Shown in pieces: positions 18,660 through 27,547 of a stretch of 64,000 nt of DNA. The stretch spans positions 2,356,001 through 2,420,000 of the forward strand of contig NZ_AP024749.1 in assembly GCF_019702945.1 (NCBI RefSeq). The letters run 5' to 3'. Below the pieces are notes generated by a model. That model made no database searches, was not told the origin of the DNA, and saw only the letters and a list, made by a program, of their open reading frames with translations. A program made the position numbers and the translations under genes. Position 1 is the first letter of the stretch; each line of letters begins with the position of its first letter. This DNA comes from Flavobacterium okayamense. GTDB taxonomy: Bacteria; Bacteroidota; Bacteroidia; Flavobacteriales; Flavobacteriaceae.

Positions 18660-18750
18660 AGGAAATCATTTTTCAGCAAGATATAAAAATGTTTGCATAT
18701 TTACTCTCATTGGCCAAAGATTTTTATAAATTTGTTTGCACAATTTACTT

Positions 18751-19947
18751 ATGATAAACCCTTCTATAAACGGCTGGATTGAAAAGTTTTTTCAAGAATG
18801 TGATAGTAATTTTCAAAATTATGAAAATGACTATCATTTGTTTTATGAAAAAATACGTGAATCAGGTTTTATATATGGGTATACCATTTCTGTTCCTTTA
18901 AATTTCAATTTGCCTTTAGAAGGTAATTCACAAGATGAAATTACAAAAATTGCATTACTTAATTCATTATTTTCAGTTTTTGTTATTGTAAAAAAATCTA
19001 CAGATTGTGAAGAATTTATCCAACAAATTAATTCCTTTTATAAGGTAGTTCAACACGAAAACTATAACTTTTTAAATAAATTATTACCAAGCGGAAATAA
19101 CAGTAGTAAGCTTGAAGCAATAATTAATAACAGAGTACAAACAAATGCAAATTTTGTAAGCAGGAACTTTTCCCATATAATTACAAATGCATTACTTTTT
19201 ATAGATGTTTTGGCTTTTCATTATTTTCTTATAAAAGGTTCTATTACATCTAAATACATTAAGGAAATTGAGCAATGTTGTATCAATCTAATTATGCTTG
19301 CTTTTAAAGTTAAAATTAATAAAAGTAAATATGATGAGTTATTAATAAAGTTATTTGAAAACTCACTTCGTTACACAAAAATTAATGCTTTACAAGAAAC
19401 TTCATTAGTAGATTTAAATTTAAAAAAATACATCTTTGAGATTGAAAAACTATACCTTTTAGACATAACTGAAATGGCGCTTTGGAGCGATGAAAAGCTT
19501 GATATTTCTGAAACATTTTTCTTACAAAGAGTAGCAAAAGAGCTAGATTTAGCTCAATATGATATATCAAGAAGTTGTGAAAATATTGATGATTTTATTC
19601 AGAATTACAAGGATGAAATTCCGTATTTTAATTATTCAAATCCTGTAAAACATTTTTACGACCAAACAAATAAGACTGTTACAAAACTTATTAACAGAAA
19701 TAAAAAAAGACTAATTAAGGAAATAACAGAAAGTAAAGAGTTGATGGTTCTTTTAGCACAATCAACTAATAGAGAATTGGATGAAGATGAAAAAAAGAAA
19801 GTAAAAAAACAGCTACTCGACATTTGTAAAACTATTCCGTCTTTAACTATTTTTTTACTTCCAGGTGGCGGAATTTTATTACCAATTTTAATAAAATATA
19901 TTCCGCAATTATTACCTTCGGCTTTTAATGAAAATTTAGAAGATTAA
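18751..19947 (+). CDS. LETM1-related protein
   Basis: The ATG at 18751 was preferred over a TTG five codons upstream. The 398-residue product is mostly helical and soluble until its end. The C-terminal 75 residues carry a LETM1-like motif (LLAQSTNRELDEDEKKKVKKQLLDI followed by IPSLTIFLLPGGGILLPIL), as in mitochondrial LETM1 and in flavobacterial proteins annotated as LETM1-related and biofilm-associated. The exact function is unknown. The last four bases overlap the convergent carbonic anhydrase gene. Confidence 0.8.
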   Translation: MINPSINGWIEKFFQECDSNFQNYENDYHLFYEKIRESGFIYGYTISVPLNFNLPLEGNSQDEITKIALLNSLFSVFVIVKKSTDCEEFIQQINSFYKVVQHENYNFLNKLLPSGNNSSKLEAIINNRVQTNANFVSRNFSHIITNALLFIDVLAFHYFLIKGSITSKYIKEIEQCCINLIMLAFKVKINKSKYDELLIKLFENSLRYTKINALQETSLVDLNLKKYIFEIEKLYLLDITEMALWSDEKLDISETFFLQRVAKELDLAQYDISRSCENIDDFIQNYKDEIPYFNYSNPVKHFYDQTNKTVTKLINRNKKRLIKEITESKELMVLLAQSTNRELDEDEKKKVKKQLLDICKTIPSLTIFLLPGGGILLPILIKYIPQLLPSAFNENLED

Positions 19948-20570
19948 TCTAATTTATAGATTTCCATAATATTAGATAATATTTCTTCAAAATCGACTTT
20001 AATATCAATTAATTTTCCAGTATGAATATCGAAAACCCAACCATGAACTGAAATAGGTCTTTCGTTATGTGCTTTTTGATACGCTGCAGTTTTAATTACG
20101 TTTATACATTGCTCTTCAACATTTAGTTCAACCAAACGCTTATAACGTTCTTCTTCATTTTCAATTGCATTAAGCTCTATTTTATGCAAACGATACACAT
20201 CGCGAATATTACGTAACCAAGGGTTTAAAATTCCTAAATCTGCAGATTGCATAGCTGCTTTAACACCACCACAATAATAATGTCCGCATACAACAATATG
20301 ATTTACTTTTAAATGAGTTACTGCATATTCGATAACCGACATAGAACTTAAATCGGTATTTGGTACAAGATTAGCAATGTTTCTGTGTACAAAAACATCT
20401 CCAGGAGCAACTCCCATTAATTCCTCAGCAGTTACACGACTATCTGCACAACCTATGTATAAAATTTCAGGGCTTTGACCTTCAGATAATTCACTAAAGT
20501 AATTTTTATCTAATTCTAATTTAGATTTTACCCATTCCTTGTTGTTCTCAAAAATTTTTTGAATGTTCAT
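19944..20570 (-). CDS. Beta-class carbonic anhydrase
   Basis: This enzyme interconverts CO2 and bicarbonate. In the 208-residue product the zinc ligands are Cys41, His97 and Cys100 (CADSRVTAEE and VVCGHYYCGGVKAA), with the catalytic Asp43/Arg45 dyad. Length and motifs are standard. The gene starts 11 bases after the SulP transporter gene, so the pair forms an operon for bicarbonate uptake and conversion. Confidence 0.96.
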   Translation of the reverse strand: MNIQKIFENNKEWVKSKLELDKNYFSELSEGQSPEILYIGCADSRVTAEELMGVAPGDVFVHRNIANLVPNTDLSSMSVIEYAVTHLKVNHIVVCGHYYCGGVKAAMQSADLGILNPWLRNIRDVYRLHKIELNAIENEEERYKRLVELNVEEQCINVIKTAAYQKAHNERPISVHGWVFDIHTGKLIDIKVDFEEILSNIMEIYKLD

Positions 20571-20581
20571 TTGTGGTTTAT

Positions 20582-22171
20582 TTAGTTAGTTTCGTTTGTT
20601 TTAATTTTATCGAGTTTTAAAAATTCTATAAAACTTTCGGGATTATCAACATTACCTCTTTCTGAAAGCAAATGTACGTGTATATTTTTATTTCTAGCTT
20701 GTATTAAGAAATCTTCGATAATTTCTACTACATCGTAATCTAAATATCTTGTTTTTCTAATATCTAGTTCCAATGAACTATTTTCATGTAAATTAAACAA
20801 TTCTTTTTGAATTGTAGCTTTATTTAGAAATGTAACTTCTTCTGCTAAAACAAGCTTAGTCGTTTTTCCAGCATCTATTTCAGATATTTTCATAAACATA
20901 GAATTCTGGTAACTTTTCACAAGAATTACAATAATTCCAATTACTAAACCAATTGAAATTCCCCAAAGCAAATCTTTAAATACAATTACTAAAATAGTAA
21001 CTATAAAAGGAACAAATTGCGTCCAACCTAAGCTAAACATTTTCTTAAACAACGAAGGTTTAGCTAATTTATATCCAACTAAAATTAAAATTGCAGCCAA
21101 AACAGATTTTGGAATATGATTTAATAGCATCGGAATGGTTAAAACAGAGATCAATAATAAGAAACCATGAATAATTGCAGATAATTTAGATTTTGCATTT
21201 GACTGTATATTTGCAGAACTTCTAACTATTACTTGGGTTATAGGTAAACCACCTATTAGTCCTGATGCAATATTTCCAAATCCTTGAGCAAATAATTCTC
21301 TGTTAGTAGGTGTTACATTTTTTTCAGGATCTAATTTATCTGTAGCTTCAACACTTAAAAGAGTTTCTAAACTAGCCACTAATGCTAATGTAAAGGCTAT
21401 TAAAACAACATCTTTTGAAAAAATTTGACTAAAATCAGGAAAGCTTAAATAATCAATAAAATTTGATAGTTTTTCTGGGGCAGGCACTTGTACAAGATGT
21501 AAACTTTCAATTTTCAATGCTTCATTAGAGCTAAATACAACTTGAAGAATTGTTCCTACAACTACTGCTACTAATGAGCCTTGTAAAATTTTAAAAAAGG
21601 CATGTTTTTTTGATAAAATATTATCCCAAAATAAAATAATTACAATACCAACTATACCAATAATCATGGAACCTAAAGTAATATTATCAGTAATATGAGC
21701 TAATGCAGAAAGTGTAGTCTCCCCAGATTTTTCAATAAAACTATCAGCACCTTCAGGTTCAGAATCATAACCAAAGAAATGTGGTATTTGCTTAAGAATA
21801 ATTATAATTCCAATTCCAGAAAGCATTCCTTTAATAACGCTATTTGGAAAGAAATAACCAATAATTCCCATTCGGATTACTCCGAAAAAAATTTGTATTG
21901 CTCCAGCTAAAACTACTGCCGAAAGAAATAATTCAAAACTTCCTAATGTGCCAATTGCAGCAGCAACAATAGCTGCTAGTCCTGCTGCTGGACCACTAAC
22001 CCCTAATCTTGAACCACTAAAAAACCCTACAACTATACCACCAATAATACCTGCAATTAATCCTGAAAGTGGTGGTGCATCACTAGCTAAAGCAATACCC
22101 AAACAAAGTGGTAGCGCTACAAAGAAAACAACAATACTCGCAGGAATATCGTTTTTTAAATATTTGAACAT
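20582..22171 (-). CDS. SulP-family anion transporter with STAS domain
   Basis: The 529-residue product has 10-12 transmembrane helices (residues about 1-400), including the SulP motif GVSGPAAGLAAIVAAAIG and RELFAQGFGNIASGLIGGLPIT. A C-terminal STAS domain follows (LELDIRKTRYLDYDVVEII). SulP members carry sulfate or bicarbonate. The adjacent carbonic anhydrase gene argues for bicarbonate (BicA-like), which is inference. Confidence 0.93.
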   Translation of the reverse strand: MFKYLKNDIPASIVVFFVALPLCLGIALASDAPPLSGLIAGIIGGIVVGFFSGSRLGVSGPAAGLAAIVAAAIGTLGSFELFLSAVVLAGAIQIFFGVIRMGIIGYFFPNSVIKGMLSGIGIIIILKQIPHFFGYDSEPEGADSFIEKSGETTLSALAHITDNITLGSMIIGIVGIVIILFWDNILSKKHAFFKILQGSLVAVVVGTILQVVFSSNEALKIESLHLVQVPAPEKLSNFIDYLSFPDFSQIFSKDVVLIAFTLALVASLETLLSVEATDKLDPEKNVTPTNRELFAQGFGNIASGLIGGLPITQVIVRSSANIQSNAKSKLSAIIHGFLLLISVLTIPMLLNHIPKSVLAAILILVGYKLAKPSLFKKMFSLGWTQFVPFIVTILVIVFKDLLWGISIGLVIGIIVILVKSYQNSMFMKISEIDAGKTTKLVLAEEVTFLNKATIQKELFNLHENSSLELDIRKTRYLDYDVVEIIEDFLIQARNKNIHVHLLSERGNVDNPESFIEFLKLDKIKTNETN

Positions 22172-22212
22172 AAATGTATTTTTTAATTTAATAACTGTTT
22201 AACCTAAAGTTA

Positions 22213-22506
22213 TCAAATTAATTCAGGTGGAGGTAGTAAAATTGTAGATGAATATTTACAGTTAATATTTTCATTGATAGGAATAAAGAAACTTATTAAA
22301 TTTGATTCAAGAGACAAATTAAAACAAAAGTTAAATTCGTTGTTAACCATCTTAATTTCATTAAAAGATGAAATACTCTCTTCTTCTTCCTCATTTATAT
22401 TATAAAAATATGAAGTATCAACTTTTTTATCAACAATTCCAACAACAGTTGGCATCGCAATAAAAACGATAAATAATACTAAAACTATATTTATAAAAAA
22501 CTTCAT
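22213..22506 (-). CDS. Small secreted or membrane-anchored hypothetical protein
   Basis: The 97-residue product has one strong N-terminal hydrophobic segment (residues 4-26, ending in PTVVGIVDKK) and an acidic central stretch (EEEEES). It ends in LLPPPELI. The domain is not recognised. It looks like a real short exported protein with its own reading frame between the SulP and Dps units. Confidence 0.6.
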   Translation of the reverse strand: MKFFINIVLVLFIVFIAMPTVVGIVDKKVDTSYFYNINEEEEESISSFNEIKMVNNEFNFCFNLSLESNLISFFIPINENINCKYSSTILLPPPELI

Positions 22507-22551
22507 CTGTACAAATTTACAAAAATGAAGCCTTGCTTGTTAAACAAAATA

Positions 22552-22581
22552 AAAAAAACCTCAAAATGAGGCTTTATTTTT
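22552..22581 (-). terminator. Terminator after dps
   Basis: A 5-bp stem CCTCA / TGAGG with a three-base loop lies next to an eight-base A run on the plus strand, that is a T run downstream of dps. Confidence 0.7.
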
Positions 22582-23061
22582 TTAGACTGCTTCGTTTAAC
22601 CAAGCTTTCATCATCCAAATTGTTTTCTCTTGTTCGGTAATGAAATCACTCATCATTGAATTTGTACCTTCATCGTTAATTTCTCCTGAATCTTCTAAAA
22701 TTTTTCTTTCAATTTGAAGTAACTTAGCTAATGAATCAACAACAAGAGTTACCGCGACTTCATCATTGTTAATGTTTTTACCAACTTGCAACTGATTTAC
22801 TTCAACATAATCTGAAAAAGTATGTAATGGAGTTCCTCCTAAAGTTAAAACTCGTTCTGCAATTAAATCTATTTTTAGTTGAGAATCATTATATAATTCT
22901 TCAAACTTTAAGTGTAATTCGAAAAACTTTCTCCCTCTAATATTCCAATGCAATCCCCTTAAATTCTGGTAATATACTTGAAAATTAGCTAGTAATATAT
23001 TTAAGTCATTTATTAAGTTTTTCGTTTCTTCTAAAGGTAATCCTAGTGTGTTTGTTTTCAT
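22582..23061 (-). CDS. dps: Dps-like DNA-protection ferritin
   Basis: This protein stores iron and protects DNA under peroxide stress, assembling as a dodecamer. The 159-residue product has the inter-subunit ferroxidase residues His38, His50, Asp65 and Glu69 (LRGLHWNIRG and IDLIAERVLTLGG), with the spacing of E. coli Dps. It is divergently arranged with oxyR, its expected regulator. A -7 box TAAATTTG lies on the minus strand at 23092-23099. Confidence 0.95.
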   Translation of the reverse strand: MKTNTLGLPLEETKNLINDLNILLANFQVYYQNLRGLHWNIRGRKFFELHLKFEELYNDSQLKIDLIAERVLTLGGTPLHTFSDYVEVNQLQVGKNINNDEVAVTLVVDSLAKLLQIERKILEDSGEINDEGTNSMMSDFITEQEKTIWMMKAWLNEAV

Positions 23062-23091
23062 TTTGTATAATATTTTATATTAATTCTACTA

Positions 23092-23099
23092 CAAATTTA
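23092..23099 (-). promoter_or_regulatory. -7 box of dps promoter
   Basis: The minus strand reads TAAATTTG (TAnnTTTG), 30 bases before the dps ATG. No clear TTTG is seen at the -33 position, as is usual for an activator-dependent promoter. Confidence 0.5.
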
Positions 23100-23143
23100 C
23101 TTAATCTTAAGGTTTAATGTTGATAAATCAAATTGATAGTTAT

Positions 23144-23151
23144 TATATTTG
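23144..23151 (+). promoter_or_regulatory. -7 box of oxyR promoter
   Basis: TATATTTG matches TAnnTTTG, 16 bases before the chosen oxyR ATG at 23168. This supports that start over the ATG at 23117, which would lie upstream of the promoter. Confidence 0.55.
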
Positions 23152-23167
23152 CATCAAAATTATTTAT

Positions 23168-24106
23168 ATGACAATTACCCAACTTCATTATGTTTTAGCA
23201 GTTGCTGAACATAAAAATTTTACTTTGGCTGCCGAAAAGTGTTTTGTAACTCAACCAACTTTAAGTATGCAAATTCAAAAATTAGAAGATGAGCTTGAAA
23301 TCCAAATTTTTGACAGAAGTAAAAAACCAATTTCTTTAACTGAAATTGGAGAAAAAATTGTCATTCAAGCTAAGAATATTGTTAACGAAGCTGGGCGAAT
23401 TAAAGATATTGTAGACCAACAAAAAGGGTATATTGGTGGTGAATTTAGAGTTGGAATAATTCCAACGATTACGCCTACTCTTTTACCAATGTTTTTAAAT
23501 AATTTCATTCATAAATATCCTAAGGTTAATCTAATAATAGAAGAACTAACTACAGAAGAAATTATTTCTAAGCTAAAAAAAGGGCATTTAGATTGTGCAA
23601 TTGCAGCAACACCTTTAGAAGAAGAAAGCTTAAAAGAAATTGTTTTATACTATGAACCTTTTGTCGCTTATATTGCTGAAGATCATGCAAGCATAAACAA
23701 AAAAGAAATTGAAATAAACGATTTAGACTTAGACCACATTTTACTTCTTCAAGACGGACATTGTTTTAGAAATGGAATAATTAATCTTTGTAAAAACAAT
23801 AAATATATTGCTGATAGTCATTTTCAATTAGAAAGTGGAAGTTTTGAAACTTTAGTCAAATTAGTTGATGAAGGTTTAGGTACAACTTTGTTACCTTATT
23901 TACATACGCTAGATTTAAATGATAAAAGCAAAAAACGCTTAAAATCATTTAAAGATCCTAAACCAGCAAGAGAAGTTAGTTTAATTTATCCCAAAAATGA
24001 ACTTAAAATTCAAATTATTGATGCATTAAGAAATACAATTTCTGGAGTTATTAAAGGCGCAATCGCTTTTCAGGATGTAGAAATAATTAGTCCGAAAACT
24101 AAATAA
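23168..24106 (+). CDS. oxyR: LysR-family hydrogen-peroxide regulator OxyR
   Basis: The start at 23168 (MTITQLHYVLAVAEH) matches the LysR N terminus. A longer frame from 23117 would cross the -7 box. The 312-residue product has an N-terminal winged helix (FTLAAEKCFVTQPTLSMQI) and a periplasmic-binding-like sensor domain. The redox cysteines are at 199 and 208 (GHCFRNGIINLC), the same numbers as in E. coli OxyR. It is divergent from dps with a 106-base shared control region, so direct activation of dps is likely. Confidence 0.95.
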   Translation: MTITQLHYVLAVAEHKNFTLAAEKCFVTQPTLSMQIQKLEDELEIQIFDRSKKPISLTEIGEKIVIQAKNIVNEAGRIKDIVDQQKGYIGGEFRVGIIPTITPTLLPMFLNNFIHKYPKVNLIIEELTTEEIISKLKKGHLDCAIAATPLEEESLKEIVLYYEPFVAYIAEDHASINKKEIEINDLDLDHILLLQDGHCFRNGIINLCKNNKYIADSHFQLESGSFETLVKLVDEGLGTTLLPYLHTLDLNDKSKKRLKSFKDPKPAREVSLIYPKNELKIQIIDALRNTISGVIKGAIAFQDVEIISPKTK

Positions 24107-24110
24107 AAAC

Positions 24111-24139
24111 AAAAAAGGAGCTTGATTAGCTCCTTTTTA
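24111..24139 (+). terminator. Terminator after oxyR
   Basis: A 7-bp stem AGGAGCT / AGCTCCT with loop TGATT is bordered by A6 and T5. Confidence 0.8.
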
Positions 24140-24147
24140 ATTATAGG

Positions 24148-24342
24148 TTAGTTAATATAAATCAAACACTGTTTTAATTCTGGTTTTTCTTTAGTAAACT
24201 GAAATAGCCAGTCTCTTAGTTGGTCAACTTCATAAGGCAGTAATAATTTAATAGCCTTTTCCAATTCTTTACAGAATAGTTTGGGGTCAAAACTTACTCT
24301 TTCAAGTACAGATTTTGTGTACGAATACATCGATCTTGCCAT
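24148..24342 (-). CDS. Conserved small hypothetical protein
   Basis: The 64-residue product (MARSMYSYTKSVLERVSFDP) is predicted all-helical, with two charged helices and no signal or membrane segment. I believe similar short proteins occur throughout Flavobacteriaceae. No function is known to me. It stands alone between oxyR and mnmD. Confidence 0.65.
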   Translation of the reverse strand: MARSMYSYTKSVLERVSFDPKLFCKELEKAIKLLLPYEVDQLRDWLFQFTKEKPELKQCLIYIN

Positions 24343-24468
24343 ACTTTTAGATAGAATTAATTAGATTAAACTTTATAAGAATGTATGGTAAATATATAAA
24401 AAAAATATTTACGAAAACGTTTTAGTATCTTAAATTTTGTTAAGAATTGTTAAGATATACTTTCAATA

Positions 24469-25134
24469 TTAATTTTTTATTGCTCGTAACATTTCCCTTT
24501 TACCAGGTGCGCCCGGAAGCTTTTCAACCTGAAAACCAACACTTAACATAGCTCTTTTTATACTACTTCTACAAGCATAAGTTACTAAAATTCCGTTGGG
24601 TAAAAGTGCGTCAAACATTTTCTTAAAAATTTCTTCATTCCACAATTCGGGTTGCACATTAAATCCAAAAGCATCAAAGTAGATTAAGTTATACTTTTCT
24701 TTATCTCTTATATCTTTAAAAAATTGCTTTCTTTTTGTGAGCTTAAATGTATTATTAACTTCAAATTCTTTATCCCAATCTGCTTTATGCATCAAATTAA
24801 AAGTTAATTGAAATTCACTAGCTTTTAATTCCTCCACATAATTTAATTGGTTAACTTCTTCAGATGAAATTGGATATGCTTCTACTCCAACGTAATTTAT
24901 ACTTAAATTTCTTTTTTTAGCTTCTAAAAAGGTTATAAAAGCATTCAATCCTGTTCCAAAACCGATTTCAAGTATTGAAACCGAATCATTATCTCTAAAG
25001 TTATCTAAACCATTCTTTATAAATACATGATAAGCTTCTTGAATTGCTCCATGTTTAGAATGATAACTTTCATCCCATTCTTCTATATGAATGGTAACCG
25101 AACCGTCGTTTGTAACTATAATTTTTCTTTGCAT
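24469..25134 (-). CDS. mnmD: tRNA (5-methylaminomethyl-2-thiouridine) methyltransferase MnmD
   Basis: This is the stand-alone methyltransferase (DUF752) equivalent to the N-terminal half of E. coli MnmC; it makes mnm5s2U at wobble position 34. The 221-residue product has the SAM site SILEIGFGTGLNAFIT near residues 49-63, and YNLIYFDAFGFNVQPELW and LPNGILVTYACRSSIKRAM towards the end. PGAPGKREMLRA at the C terminus is characteristic. No fused oxidase domain is present. Confidence 0.92.
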   Translation of the reverse strand: MQRKIIVTNDGSVTIHIEEWDESYHSKHGAIQEAYHVFIKNGLDNFRDNDSVSILEIGFGTGLNAFITFLEAKKRNLSINYVGVEAYPISSEEVNQLNYVEELKASEFQLTFNLMHKADWDKEFEVNNTFKLTKRKQFFKDIRDKEKYNLIYFDAFGFNVQPELWNEEIFKKMFDALLPNGILVTYACRSSIKRAMLSVGFQVEKLPGAPGKREMLRAIKN

Positions 25135-25182
25135 ATGACGTAAAAATAAAAAAGTTTAAGATTGCTCTTAAACTTTTTACTA

Positions 25183-25644
25183 TTATTCGATGTATAATTT
25201 TTTAATCTTCGGAATGGGTCCGCCGCATTTTACTTCGTGACATTTTATACAAGCATCTATTCCATTATTAAAATGTTCTTTAGCATTTTCAGGATCTTTA
25301 TATATTAATTCCTGTGCTTCAATGAATTTCTTTGCTTGCGTATTAAAAAAGTCGTCTTTATCAGTATCATCGGTTAAAACCGCTTCATGAATCCTCATAA
25401 AATGTTGTGGAAATTGACCAATGGTATCACCTTTTAAAATTCTATCTTTTAAACGCTCATTATCCACATACATTTGTTCCATTAAAGCAGCCATTTCACT
25501 CATCTCATACATTTCAAAACCATCTTCATTGGTTTTAGAATCTGCTTCACAAGCTACTTTTTCATCTGCTTTAGCTTCTTCTTTTTTATCTTGACAAGAA
25601 ACTAAGATTAATGTACTTAGAAATAAATAAAGAATTCTTTTCAT
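25183..25644 (-). CDS. Lipoprotein with single CxxCH heme-binding-like motif
   Basis: The 153-residue product has a lipobox (LILVSC, Cys17), an acidic/lysine linker, then a helical domain ending in CIKCHEVKCGGP, which contains a c-type heme attachment motif (CIKCH, residues about 137-141). It resembles small cytochrome-c-like helical bundles. A possible role is electron transfer or metal binding at the outer face of the membrane. Its start codon overlaps the stop of the DUF4920 gene (TAATG), so both are made together. Confidence 0.8.
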   Translation of the reverse strand: MKRILYLFLSTLILVSCQDKKEEAKADEKVACEADSKTNEDGFEMYEMSEMAALMEQMYVDNERLKDRILKGDTIGQFPQHFMRIHEAVLTDDTDKDDFFNTQAKKFIEAQELIYKDPENAKEHFNNGIDACIKCHEVKCGGPIPKIKKLYIE

Positions 25645-26153
25645 TATTGTATAGCAATTAAAACACCATCAGCCATAAAAGAATATGTAACTTTTGGTTC
25701 AGTAATACTATCAATTGCTTCTTGCGATTTTCCTTCGTCTTTTGCATAGTGTTTTAATTCATCTACAGAAACCACACTAACAAAGGCTTTACCATTTACA
25801 ACTGCTTCTTTCTCTTGAGCATTTTTAGGAACGAAAAATCCGTAATCTTTAAACTTTACAAATGCTTGTTCTTCGTTTCCTAAATCTAAAGTCATCCAAC
25901 AACCTTTTTTCTGACAAACTTCATCAATAGCAGTAGTAAATTTTACATTTAAAGTATCACCTTCTTTTAAATCTTTATATTTTGCCATCATCTCTTCAGC
26001 TGAAATAGCGCCTTCTTTTGAAATAGAATCACCAAAAACTGCATATTCAATAGTATTTTCAACAACTTCATTAATTTCTACATCTTGAGTTTTTTCATTT
26101 TTACAACTTGCTAAAACTGCAATTGTAGCCAGAGTAAGTACAATATTTTTCAT
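25644..26153 (-). CDS. DUF4920 lipoprotein
   Basis: The 169-residue product has a lipobox (IAVLASC, Cys17). The domain resembles DUF4920, with GDTLNVKFTTAIDEVCQKKGCWMTLDLGN holding two conserved Cys around KKGCWM (shown here as EVCQKKGCWMTL). Metal or redox chemistry is plausible given the CxxCH partner downstream. Upstream, a minus-strand TATTTTTG at 26177-26184 is a good -7 box. Confidence 0.85.
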   Translation of the reverse strand: MKNIVLTLATIAVLASCKNEKTQDVEINEVVENTIEYAVFGDSISKEGAISAEEMMAKYKDLKEGDTLNVKFTTAIDEVCQKKGCWMTLDLGNEEQAFVKFKDYGFFVPKNAQEKEAVVNGKAFVSVVSVDELKHYAKDEGKSQEAIDSITEPKVTYSFMADGVLIAIQ

Positions 26154-26273
26154 AATAGTTATTTAATAATTTTCGACAAAAATAAGCTAATTCTTTAAAA
26201 ATCAAGCATTGAATTGTTAATAATCTTCTAAATTAAATTTTTAATATTCTCAAAAAAATTCTGTATTTTTTGT

Positions 26274-26281
26274 TAGATTTG
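26274..26281 (+). promoter_or_regulatory. -7 box upstream of ilvE
   Basis: TAGATTTG fits TAnnTTTG and leaves a leader of about 70 bases before the ATG at 26353. No TTTG is seen at the expected -33 position. Confidence 0.45.
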
Positions 26282-26352
26282 CAGAAGAAGTCCGAGAATT
26301 GGATTTTTAGTTATTAAATTCACATTTAATCAAGTAGACAACTAAGCAATCA

Positions 26353-27420
26353 ATGGAAATTAAAACTTTAGAGAACATCGACATTACATTGTCACCTACT
26401 TCTAAAATTAATGAAGTAGATTTTGAAAATATTTCTTTTGGAAACACATTTACAGATCACATGTTAGTTTGTGATTTTGCAGATGGTAAGTGGCAACAAC
26501 CTAAAATTGTTCCTTATGCGCCAATTACGTTAGATCCTTCGGCTAAAGTTTTTCATTATGGTCAAGCAATTTTTGAAGGAATGAAAGCTTACAAAGACGA
26601 TCAAGATGATGTTTGGTTATTTCGCCCAGAACAAAATCACGATCGTTTTAATAAAAGTGCTGTTCGTATGTGCATGCCAGAAGTTCCAGAAGATATTTTC
26701 TTAGGCGGATTGAAAAAGCTTTTACAAATTGAAAAAGATTGGGTTAAAAAAGGTCAAGGAAACTCATTATACATAAGACCATTCATGTTTGCCTCTGGTA
26801 AAGGTGTGGTAGCTGCTCCTGCTCAGTTTTATAAATTTATGATTTTACTTTCGCCTGCAAAAGCGTATTATTCTGGCGAAGTTAAAGTTTTAATTGCAGA
26901 ACATTACAGTAGAGCTGCAAATGGAGGAATTGGTGCCGCAAAAGCGGCTGGAAACTATGCTGGACAATTCTATCCAACGAAATTAGCGAACGAAAAAGGT
27001 TACCAACAAGTAATTTGGACAGATGATGCTACACATACCAAATTAGAAGAAGCAGGAACCATGAATGTTTTCTTTAGAATTAACGATATTTTATATACAG
27101 CGCCTACAAGCGAGCGTATTCTTGATGGAATTACACGTAAAAGTTTAATTGAGTTAGCAAAACGTGAAAACATTAACGTTGAAGTTCGCTCAGTATTAGT
27201 TGATGAATTAGTTACAGCTGCAAAAGATGGAAGTTTAAAAGAAATCTTTGGAGCTGGTACAGCAGCGGTTGTAAACCCTATTGTAGGTTTTGGTTACAAA
27301 GAAGAATATTACGAGTTACCAAAACTTGAAAACTCATTGGCATTAGAGTTAAAAGCAAAACTAACAAACATACAATACAAAAAAGCAGACGACACGTTTG
27401 GCTGGACGGTTAAAATATAA
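26353..27420 (+). CDS. ilvE: Branched-chain amino-acid aminotransferase
   Basis: This PLP enzyme interconverts Leu, Ile and Val with their 2-oxo acids. The 355-residue product is of the class IV, eukaryote-like BCAT subtype: FHYGQAIFEGMKAYKDDQ, LYIRPFMFASG, the PLP-lysine region GIGAAKAAGNYAGQF, and KLEEAGTMNVFFRI. Length and motifs are normal. It is monocistronic with a strong terminator. Confidence 0.96.
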   Translation: MEIKTLENIDITLSPTSKINEVDFENISFGNTFTDHMLVCDFADGKWQQPKIVPYAPITLDPSAKVFHYGQAIFEGMKAYKDDQDDVWLFRPEQNHDRFNKSAVRMCMPEVPEDIFLGGLKKLLQIEKDWVKKGQGNSLYIRPFMFASGKGVVAAPAQFYKFMILLSPAKAYYSGEVKVLIAEHYSRAANGGIGAAKAAGNYAGQFYPTKLANEKGYQQVIWTDDATHTKLEEAGTMNVFFRINDILYTAPTSERILDGITRKSLIELAKRENINVEVRSVLVDELVTAAKDGSLKEIFGAGTAAVVNPIVGFGYKEEYYELPKLENSLALELKAKLTNIQYKKADDTFGWTVKI

Positions 27421-27451
27421 TTTTACAGCGAACAGTCGCAGTAAAAAGATT

Positions 27452-27480
27452 AAAAGGTTTCCAAATTGGAAACCTTTTTA
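27452..27480 (+). terminator. Terminator after ilvE
   Basis: The 13-base arms AAAAGGTTTCCAA / TTGGAAACCTTTT meet around one central A. Confidence 0.85.
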
Positions 27481-27547
27481 TATTTCGATTAATACTAAAA
27501 TTTATTTTTTTTAGTTTTAAAATATATCAATGTTAAATTATAAAATT

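Noticed and set aside
18736..18750. Longer start (TTG) for the LETM1-related gene
   Set aside because: ATG at 18751 is the better start codon and the extra five residues add nothing recognisable.
23117..23167. Upstream start for oxyR
   Set aside because: The -7 box TATATTTG at 23144-23151 lies inside this extension, and LysR proteins begin at MTITQLHYV.
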